DNA of 64,000 nt from positions 2,071,999 to 2,135,998 of the forward strand of contig OX442435.1 of the NCBI GenBank assembly GCA_949361645.1, read 5' to 3'. The notes beneath the pieces were generated by a model. That model saw only the letters and a program-made list of their open reading frames with translations, was not told the DNA's origin and did not search any database. Of this stretch, positions 56,647-64,000 are shown piece after piece. The translations under genes were made by a program, and so were the position numbers. Each line of letters begins with the position of its first letter. The first letter of the stretch is position 1. Source of the stretch: Spongilla lacustris. Taxonomy: Eukaryota; Porifera; Demospongiae; Spongillida; Spongillidae.

Positions 56647-59600
56647 ACGTGTGTGTACACGTGTGTGTACACGTGTGTGTACACGTGTGTGTACATGTGT
56701 GTTGTGTGTGTGTGTACTTTTGATAATTGAACTGTTGGTTCGTTTTCTAGTAGCTTGTCTCCCACAGGCTCCTCAATGTGACCATGCTTGTCTGTATCAT
56801 CTCTCCCTCCTCCCCAGACCTTCACAGCCCCCAATGTGGACTACAAGTCCGTTAGGGAGAAGCTGGCGGTGCAAAGGAGGAGCAGCTGTAGGGGGCTATC
56901 CAAGCTGCTCTCCAAGACCAGGGACTCCAGGCCTGTGGCTGGGGACACTGACCCCACTGGATTGTTCACAGGTTAGAAGTAGCTACCTTGCTTAAGTGCT
57001 GCCGATGTGTAGGTGTGAACTATGTACATGAAATGATGTGTGAATGTACATGTACATGTATGTATGTGTACATGCAAACTACACAGTAATATATACAATG
57101 TACATGTATATATGTGTACATGTACAGTGACATGTATGTATGTATACATGTACAGTGACATGTATGTATGTATACATGTACAATGAGTGACATGTATGTG
57201 TACATGTACAGTGACATGTACATGTGTGTTTACGTGTTGATATCCCTACCAAGTGTTATCTTAATTTGTGTACTACCACTGCATGCCTCACATGGATGGT
57301 GGTGAAGTGGACTAAATGCAGCCTAGTTGAGGGAGCTATGCCAGTTATGTGGTGTTTGGATTGGTGGGGTATGCTTGAAATGTCTGGAGTCAGGGAGGTG
57401 TGGGAGGGGAGGTGGGGTTGAAGCTTGAGGTCACTACTAGTGGCCTTCCATACATGTCCAATATCTTTGTGAAGTTCCAACAAATCTGGGGGGGGGGGGG
57501 GTCTTGGTGGAGGGGTGTAGTATGATAGGGTGTGCTGGTGGAGGGGTGTGGTATGAGAGGGTAGGTGTTGGAGGTGTGGTAGGGTAGGTAGTATAGACAT
57601 GTGAATGAAAAGAAGTTAATCGTATGTGTAATTTGGCAATTCCATGCTTTTGTTATATTTTATGGGGTGAAACAGTTTAGTTAAAACATTCTCTTTGAGA
57701 AAGCGGTCAATGTTAGCCAGGTAACAACAAACTATATAATGATAACTACACAGGCCAATGGACCCTTTGCATGAAAGATCGGAACTATGATAAACGTCAT
57801 GTCTGGAGTAAAAACTTCAGCAGTTGCCTACAGTGTCATGTTCGCGGACCTTTGCGTAATAAAATGGCAACACTTGTAGTCATTCCTTCCCGCTCGGACG
57901 GTGATCCTCCGGCCGGTCCAGTTCCTAGTCAATCTATGCTGCCAACAGTAGCTTGACACAGTCAGACATATCAGAGTCTTTTTTTTTAATGGACAGCTTT
58001 AAAAAGGCTCCGGTATGTCAGGTTCTTGTCAAGCTTACTGTTGGCAGCATGGTTTGATCAGGAACTGGATTGGCCGGAGGATCACTGTCTGAGCGGGAAG
58101 GAATGACTCCGAGTGTTGCCATTTCTTTTACGCCAAGGTCCACGTACGATACACAATGTCTCTAGGCAACCTCCGAGGTTTTACAGCAGACATGATGCTT
58201 ATCTCCGATCTTTCATGCAAAGGGTCAGTACATGTAGGAACAAGCCCCAGCATATGATATTCATGATGTAAGCCATCCACACGTTACTACATGTAGTACC
58301 TGTGCCTTTTGCATTTTAAAAGCACCTCCCCTACCCCCAACACCCAATGCTTAGAGATGAGGAATTTGATAGCACTGGTAGGCAACCACAACCAAGCATG
58401 TATGACGTCCTGAGGATAAGTTCAAAGGCTGTCCCCAGAGTCGTGCCTAATCGTATGGGAAAGGGTCTATTCATAGATGAGAACACCTTGCCTAAAGCAT
58501 GCCATCTCTGCAGGCACTGGAAATCACCTGTAACCATATGATCCCAAAACAGAATGTTAGCCATAGATTGATCCATGATAGCATCCCAATTGGCAGTTTG
58601 TCTGTGGGTCTCTTCAGACACAGCAGTGCTGGTGATATCAGCACAAGGACCACGCGTACGGGCTAAAAATGTCATTCAAGATGTTAATGAAGAGGAGGGG
58701 GCGGGGCGCTGCTATGTTCAGTATGCTGTAGGGAAATCAATGTCCAATATCACGGCCATCTGAACAGATGCAAACAGTAGTTACTGCTAAAATAAGGCAC
58801 TATTCAGATGTGACGTGGAAAGGTATGCATGAAAGAGTATGTGTGAATCACAAACAACACTACACGTATCTCGAGGGATGATGGACACTTTTCTTTTTTT
58901 GTTCTGACACCGAGACCATTACATTTTGTACTGAAGCTAAGCAAACCAAGTCCATAGTTCAACGTTCAGGCAACCCATCATGTTAGCAGGTTATAGCAGC
59001 CAAGTTTTGCCTGCATGACACATCATGGTCATGTGAATTTCTTAATTGAATATGGCTAGCATGGCAGACATTTGATGCGGATATCTTTTATTATTCATTT
59101 ACTGTGCAATGTTAATCGGGGAAAAGAAAAAAAAATTGTACCAACCAATAACTTCAAAACGGATAATCATATTCATGATGCAGGATTAGAGATCGATCAT
59201 TATGTATTAACAGATTAGATAGTGATGAAACTCTCTCTGCTTTTAATGACAATACATTATGCCACTTCACTGTATTGCAGATCAATCAGATTATCTCCTA
59301 AAATTGTGGGTCCTGTGCTTGTCCTTGTGCTAGACATCAGGTGAACAAGGACAAGCACTGTAACCATGCTGTTCATAAGGCATGCTAGTTACATGTAATT
59401 GTTTGTATTAGGCACACCTCTGATGCAATTAGACACTGGCATAGCAGACCCTCGTGTGGACGGAGGGTCTGCTACACCTGACTAATTGGACACACCCGTC
59501 ATGATGTAATACAACATGCCTAGCCTACCCTATGTCACCCATCAGGTCATGCCTACCCTATGTCACCCATCAGGTCATGCCTACCCTATGTCACCCATCA

Positions 59601-61413
59601 GGTCATGCCTACCCTATGTCACCCATCAGGTCATGCCTACCCTATGTCACCCATCAGGTCATGCCTACCCTATGTCACCCATCAGGTCATGCCTACCCTA
59701 TGTCACCCATCAGGTCATGCCTACCCTATGTCACCCATCAGGTCATGCCTACCCTATGTCACCCATCAGGTCATGCCTACTTTATGTCACCCATCAGGTC
59801 ATGCCTACCCTATGTCACCCATCAGGTCATGCCTACCTTATGTCACCCATCAGGTCATGCCTACCCTATGTCACCCATCAGGTCATGCCTACCTTATGTC
59901 ACCCATTAGGTCATGCCTACCCTATGTCACCCATCAGGTCATGCCTACCTTATGTCACCCATCAGGTCATGCCTACCCTATGTCACCCATCAGGTCATGC
60001 CTCCCTATGTCACCCATCAGGTCATGCCTACCCTATGTCACCCATCAGGTCATGCCTACTTTATGTCACCCATCAGGTCATGCCTACCCTATGTCACCCA
60101 TCAGGTCATGCCTACCTTATGTCACCCATCAGGTCATGCCTACCCTATGTCACCCATCAGGTCATGCCTACCTTATGTCACCCATTAGGTCATGCCTACC
60201 CTATGTCACCCATCAGGTCATGCCTACCTTATGTCACCCATCAGGTCATGCCTACCTTATGTCACCCATCAGGTCATGCCTACCTTATGTCACCCATCAG
60301 GTCATGCCTACCCTATGTCACCCATCAGGTCATGCCTACCTTATGTCACCCATCAGGTCATGCCTACCCTATGTCACCCATCAGGTCATGCCTACCCACT
60401 GGCCAAATGAACCAAAATCTTGTGACATTGTGCCAAACGGGTGGTCTAGCTGTTAAATAAATGCCTGCATTGTGCGTCTGGCATTCATTAATGCTTTTTT
60501 TTTTTAGGCTGGACATGTTAAGGTGGGCATGTTAGGGCTCGTTAGGGTGGACATGTTAGGGCTCGTTAGGGTGGACATGTTAGGGCTTGTTAGGGTGGGC
60601 ATGTTAGGGCATGTTAGGGTGGGCATGTTAGGGCTTGTTAGGGTGGGCATGTTAGGGTGGGCATGTTAGGGTGGGCATGTTAGGGTGGACATGTTAGGGT
60701 GGGCATGTTAGGGTGGACATGTTAGGGTGGACATGTTAGGGTGGGCATGTTAGGGTGGGCATGTTAGGGTGGGCATGTTAGGGTGGACATGTTAGGGTGG
60801 GCATGTTAGGGTGGGCATGTTAGGGTGGACATGTTAGGGTGGGCATGTTAGGGTGGGCATGTTAGGGTGGACATGTTAGGGTGGGCATGTTAGGGTGGGC
60901 ATGTTAGGGTGGACATGTTAGGGTGGGCATGTTAGGCTTGCCCTCTTGCATGTACTACCCACCTTTGTGCCTCATCCCTTGGCCTCCACCCCCTCCATTC
61001 CACACTAGCCTAACACGGTTGCTTGCTCTCGCATCCTCCTCCTCAACACATTTCAATGTTGCTCTACACATGCATGCATCGCTACACACCTCCCCTATTC
61101 CTTGTGCCACACCCACATCTCTACCCTCATGTTCACCCCCCTCCTCCCCTCCCCAGTCATTCTCAATACTGTACCCACTTCGCCTGCCTATCTCGAGGCC
61201 CTTATGCCCTCTCCAGAAGACCGGGTGGACCCTGCCATCGTGACTTCTCAAAGTGAAGACTCACTGGCGGGGGATGGAGACCAGGGTGGAGGGGGAGGAG
61301 ACACTGAAGACGCCGCACCACCCAGCAGTCCCGCCAACACTCAAGGGAACAGCGAGCCTTTTGAAAACCCATTCATGAAGCCAGCTAAGCGTATCAAAGT
61401 GAAGCCCTCTTAA
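53061..61413 (+). CDS. TAF8: TFIID subunit 8 (TAF8), six exons, 276 aa
   Basis: Exons are 53061-53193, 53255-53353, 53414-53476, 56086-56210, 56818-56971 and 61157-61413, with donors GTAGGT, GTGAGT, GTATGT, GTAAGT and GTTAGA and phases 1, 1, 1, 0, 1. Residues about 5-90 form the histone fold (LARRKALQTAVSALCVEAGF, TEIGRMTRMYCELAQRNEPT, LSDVQLALMESGADVKSLAD). Residues 119-140 carry the TAF8 C-terminal domain signature HIPGHLPLFPDPHTYIKTP. The tail ends FENPFMKPAKRIKVKPS, matching the conserved basic C-terminus of animal TAF8 (human about 310 aa), which serves nuclear import. TAF8 pairs with TAF10 in TFIID and supports RNA polymerase II initiation. Introns 3 and 5 are long and full of minisatellites. 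All phases close and no lesion is seen. Confidence 0.95.
53655..54115. repeat. 16-bp minisatellite in TAF8 intron 3
   Basis: Tandem variants of CATGTGCCCATAATGT, with TTATGT and GCTCAT variants. Open frames made of CHVPIMSCAHYVM are by-products. Confidence 0.9.
54121..54200. repeat. 26-bp tandem repeat, three copies
   Basis: TTGTGGTACTCAGCAGTGCA followed by GTACG is repeated three times within TAF8 intron 3. Confidence 0.85.
54201..55059. other. TAF8 intron 3, middle
   Basis: It contains short direct repeats (GGGCATGTGGTA at about 54530, and a CCAACCTTGATAAGGGTG-like module near 54870-54950). No exon is seen. Confidence 0.45.
55060..55640. repeat. 27-bp minisatellite in TAF8 intron 3
   Basis: The unit is CATCATTACCTCATTGGTAG followed by CCGCCCC, about 21 copies. 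Because 27 is a multiple of three, the minus strand is open for 182 aa as MMGAATNEV repeats. It lies in an intron of TAF8, so coding is unlikely. Confidence 0.92.
55750..55812. repeat. GT microsatellite
   Basis: An interrupted (GT)n tract within TAF8 intron 3, before exon 4. Confidence 0.85.
56211..56720. repeat. GT-rich tracts filling TAF8 intron 4
   Basis: TGTGTATG variants occupy 56211-56440. A pure (GT)n run follows at about 56610-56642, then four copies of GTGTGTACAC. Cysteine/valine-rich frames here are by-products. Confidence 0.88.
56972..57756. other. TAF8 intron 5, first part with ATGT-rich minisatellite
   Basis: About 57020-57235 is a tandem array of GTACAGTGACATGTATGTA-type units, dense in TACATG. 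After a G run at 57487-57500, GGTGGAGGGGTGTGGTATGA repeats a few times. No exon is seen. Confidence 0.65.
57757..58227. mobile_element. Long foldback (hairpin) element, copy 2
   Basis: AATGGACCCTTTGCATGAAA is mirrored by TTTCATGCAAAGGGTC, and the arms match those of 44473-44949 (AATAAAATGGCAACAC, CTATGCTGCCAACAGTA). It is inserted in TAF8 intron 5. Confidence 0.78.
58228..59510. other. TAF8 intron 5, unassigned DNA
   Basis: Overlapping open frames occur on both strands around 58331-58675 (minus 114 aa with FWDHMVTGDFQCLQRWHALG; plus 64 aa). Their composition is protein-like, but I recognise no family and see no splice context. They could be a relic of an unknown element. The remainder is AT-rich and featureless. 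Confidence 0.4.
59511..60400. repeat. 28-bp minisatellite in TAF8 intron 5
   Basis: About 31 copies of TGCCTACCCTATGTCACCCA followed by TCAGGTCA. Because 28 leaves remainder one on division by three, each frame cycles through all three readings, and all are open (frames up to 314 aa, MSPIRSCLPYVTHQVMPTLC). It is repeat-derived and intronic. Confidence 0.95.
60515..60945. repeat. 14-bp minisatellite containing TTAGGG
   Basis: The unit is GTTAGGGTGGGCAT, alternating with GTTAGGGTGGACAT, about 30 copies. Every unit holds the metazoan telomere hexamer TTAGGG once. Location inside TAF8 intron 5 makes it interstitial. Confidence 0.92.
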
Positions 61414-61684
61414 GGTCCGCCATCTCCGAAGTCACAACAGCAAACAGCCGCCACATTTTGTATGCACATGTAATATTATGTATTAATATCTTTTTTTGGT
61501 GAACTTAATTAATTGATGGAAGAATGCGGGAATAATTAGTTATCGCTGCTACCCGCGTTAATCATGTTGTGAAGGGGAGTTGTGAAGGGAGTTGGATTAT
61601 TATTTTTAGCTGCGTAGTAGTGTTTGTCACGGCTGCGATATATTTGTTACTTCATTTGAACGTCCGCCGGTCGTCGGGTTGGAA

Positions 61685-62356
61685 ATGGCTACACTCGAGA
61701 GTGGAGGAGACGTCGACAAAGCAGAACTGAAGCGTTGCTCCAGTACTCCAGGCACGCAGGAGTGTACTGGGTCAGAAAGTCACATTTCGCTGGACAGGCA
61801 GGAGTCAGTCGGCTTAGGTGAGCGCAGACGGTTTTGAACGGGAATATGATCCAGTAATTTCATTCCTGTACAAGGGTAGTTTCACTATTAGGTGCATGGG
61901 AGCCGCGAGAGACTTAATTCTCACGACTCTATATTTTGCCCGAATGGACGGGTGGGTGGTTTTAATAGCAAACTCAAGTGGTAACTTACGTGTCTAGTAG
62001 CCTTTAGGTACACGCAGTGAAAACATAGCCCGGGAGGTCAGACCGCAAGCATATTGCAGAAACGCTGCGGTGAGAACGTGTCACATTCTTATGTGTGGCG
62101 CTATGTGTAAACGCAACGCAGCTGCAATCATATATATATAATAGTCAGTGGAGCTAAAGAAATGTATAATAGAGAAGTCGCCGTGGTACGTCCCCCCCCC
62201 CCCACGGTAATTTATCGTTGTGGTGACCGACGTGGTATTGCTGCGGCTACATGGTACTACATGTATGGGTAGAGTTGCTTTCTCGTGGTAGGGCAGGATG
62301 GGTAAAGTAACCCCCATTACATACACCCTGAACATAGCACTATATGTTACAATGAC

Positions 62357-62392
<36 letters not shown>

Positions 62393-63140
62393 CAGCCCAG
62401 GTCCTCACTAAACACCAGCCATCATAAGCATGACATCCATCCACAATACTTATACCTACATGTGCGTCACAGAGTTCTGCAGCTTCATTATCCAAATGCT
62501 AGCATCACCCCTTCAAGAATCTTCTGCTTACCTCGATTTCCTCACTCCAAAAGCATCCAACCCCGTCACTCCAAAAGCATCCAAATTCCTTCTCCTTTGC
62601 TGAAACTCCAGCACTCTGCCCCTGTCCTGCCCACTAATGAGACAGTACTCCTCCCTGTAACCTAACCATAACCCTCCCTGTACCCTAACCGTAACCCTCC
62701 CTGTACCCTAACCGTAACCCCCCTGTACCCTAACCGTAACCCTCCCTGTACCCTAGGTACCATTGTAGCGGCAACAGTACCCTAAAAATGATCTTCTACT
62801 TTGTATAACTTTAAGACGATGTGTATTGCAAAGGAGGTGGTTCTATTGGTATGTAGCAGCGTGGGTGGATTAGTGTCTAGGGGAGGTGGTAGGAATGATT
62901 GGAAGAGGGGTGGGATGAATGGGGAGGGAGGGGTGAGAGGTAAGAAGTATGGGGAGGGGATGGGAGGGAAGGGGAGGGGGAGGGGATAGGAGGGAAGATG
63001 TGAGGTGTTAGAGCCCATCAGACTTGTGCTACATTGAACAGCATGCAAATCTTGCACCACTACAGAAGCAATCCTCAATAGACGGTGGAAGCTCGAAGAG
63101 ATAATTACTTCAGTCAAGTCTGGCCTTGCCATTCTGTCAG
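61685..63140 (+). CDS. Unrecognised gene, 5' exons (partial, runs past the window)
   Basis: Exon 1 (61685-61817) encodes 44 residues beginning MATLESGGDVDKAELKRCSS and ending SLDRQESVGL, with donor TTAG|GTGAGC in phase 1. Exon 2 (63066-63140, acceptor CACTACAG, donor TCAG|GTAAGG) continues in frame with EAILNRRWKLEEIITSVKSG and LAILS, again phase 1. A possible exon 3 starts at 63319 after GTGTGCAG with ELKALGIM, but its donor is lost in a GT microsatellite. The helical, charged stretch suggests a coiled-coil region. I do not recognise the family. It starts 271 bp after the TAF8 stop codon on the same strand and must have further exons beyond 64000. Confidence 0.6.
61818..63065. other. Intron 1 of the unrecognised gene
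   Basis: It holds a C run of about 40 bases (62348-62388), another at 62191-62203, and a GGGGAGGGG-rich stretch (62900-63000). Frames at 62390-62665 and 62782-63240 have no recognisable domain. Confidence 0.5.
62651..62756. repeat. 23-bp telomere-like tandem repeat
   Basis: Four to five copies of CCCTGTACCCTAACCGTAAC plus CCT. CCCTAACC resembles the C-rich telomere strand but is interrupted by GTAC and CGT. Confidence 0.8.
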
Positions 63141-63329
63141 GTAAGGGGCGTGTCAAGTGATAGGGGTGTGGTATGTGTGACCCTTGTCCTAGTGACGTTT
63201 GCTTTGTGTAGCGTTTGTCCATTTGAACATGTCTAACCAATTACGAACGTATCGGGTAGCAGATAGAGTTATGCTGTGATTTGCATTTCACACGTGCTGC
63301 ATTTTGTTCTGTGTGCAGAATTGAAAGCT

Positions 63330-63465
63330 CTTGGCATTATGTGTTTGTGTGTGTTTGTGTATGTCATTGTGTGTGTGTATGTGTTTGTGTGTGTGTGTTT
63401 GTGTGTGTTTGTGTGTGTGTTTGTGTGTGTGTTTGTGTGTGTGTGTATGTCATTGTGTGTGTGTT

Positions 63466-63512
<47 letters not shown>
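63330..63512. repeat. GT microsatellite
   Basis: (GT)n interspersed with TTTGTGTG and TATGTCATTGTG. Cysteine/valine-rich open frames across it are by-products. Confidence 0.88.
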
Positions 63513-63513
<1 letters not shown>

Positions 63514-64000
63514 TGTGGGTCAGGGGTCAGCAGTGTGGAGTACACTGTTACAGCACATGTTACCGAGCTCTTTGATAGGTATAATGATACAAATGCCCAT
63601 TGGTTGGTTGTGTCTGTGTCCATTTGGGATAAGGTTAAGGGTCAACTGGAGGCATTAAATGTTTTGTGATGTTTGTCGTTCAGCGTTTGTAGTTTTGACT
63701 GGCTCGTTACAAAGACATCACACAAATATCAAAAGCTGCCATTTTGTTCAAACAAGTGGCCCCCCCTTAGTAACTAATTTCATGGTGCATTGATATTCAA
63801 TTCCTCCATATTGGCAAGGAGCTAGGTTTTCGTAGGGTTTGGGTACATGTATGGTGGGGGTGTGGTTTGGGGGTGGCAGGGTGTGGTTTGGGTACATGTA
63901 TGGTAGGAGTGTAGTTTGGGGGGCGGGGCGGGGTGTGGTTTGGGATGGTGGGGTGTGGTTTGTGTTGATGCATACGTACCATACACATGCACCCTCCCAC
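63513..64000. other. Window end: intronic DNA with G-rich degenerate repeat
   Basis: A 50-residue frame after the GT tract (63520-63669, SSVEYTVTAHVTELFDRYND) looks protein-like and could belong to an exon of the unrecognised gene, but its borders are unclear. From 63835 onward, GTGTGGTTTGGG modules repeat loosely. Confidence 0.4.

Noticed and set aside
58331..58675. 114-aa minus-strand frame in TAF8 intron 5 considered as a nested gene
   Set aside because: The composition is protein-like, but I see no family match, no splice signals and an equally open frame on the opposite strand; kept only as unassigned DNA.
59516..60460. Open frames of 314 and 298 aa reading MSPIRSCLPYVTHQVMPTLC
   Set aside because: They are overlapping frames of the same 28-bp minisatellite inside TAF8 intron 5.

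Overview
The window is eukaryotic and metazoan. Genes are split by GT/AG introns of 60 bp to more than 5 kb. Three protein families are recognisable: class VII TRIM proteins (RING, two B-boxes, coiled coil, filamin repeat, NHL propeller), COP9 signalosome subunit 8 and TFIID subunit TAF8. The DNA is crowded with minisatellites, long poly-C/G runs, hAT-like and mariner-like transposon remnants and foldback elements, and the octamer TACATGTA recurs throughout. An invertebrate, perhaps a marine one such as a sponge, fits best; that placement is an inference and the species cannot be read from the sequence.

Layout. (1) 1-9290 is a degenerate minisatellite-like block arranged as an imperfect inverted duplication, two roughly 2.1 kb units facing two more. 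The outer right unit ends in a short minus-strand ORF (9202-9330). (2) 10282-50473 is an array of tandemly duplicated units. A complete unit has three small 5' coding exons, one large TRIM-NHL exon, and a downstream antisense remnant of the COPS8 3' exons. TRIM-A (large exon 17887-20058) and TRIM-C (48269-50473) are open. TRIM-B (33644-35833) has one in-frame stop. TRIM-D (38531-39080) and an NHL fragment (21798-21966) are broken. One set of 5' exons (22859-25339) has lost its TRIM exon. The spacers hold an element with hAT-type ends (15012-17410) with a second element nested in it, mariner-like MITEs, hAT transposase relics, foldbacks and an assembly gap (23801-24000). (3) 51314-52990 (-) is an intact six-exon COPS8, tail to tail with TRIM-C, and is the likely source of the COPS8 pieces in the array. 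(4) 53061-61413 (+) is an intact six-exon TAF8; its start codon lies 70 bp from the COPS8 start codon, so the two probably share a bidirectional promoter. Its introns carry several minisatellites. (5) 61685 to the window end holds the 5' exons of an unrecognised plus-strand gene.

Functional reading. The TRIM proteins are predicted RING E3 ubiquitin ligases whose NHL propellers bind RNA or protein in known relatives. COPS8 belongs to the complex that removes NEDD8 from cullin ligases. TAF8 is a histone-fold subunit of TFIID. COPS8 and TAF8 are single-copy housekeeping genes. The TRIM genes form a recently expanded, still recombining local family. In every usable unit the three 5' exons are phase-compatible with the TRIM exon, which predicts a basic-then-acidic N-terminal extension of about 90 residues before the RING.
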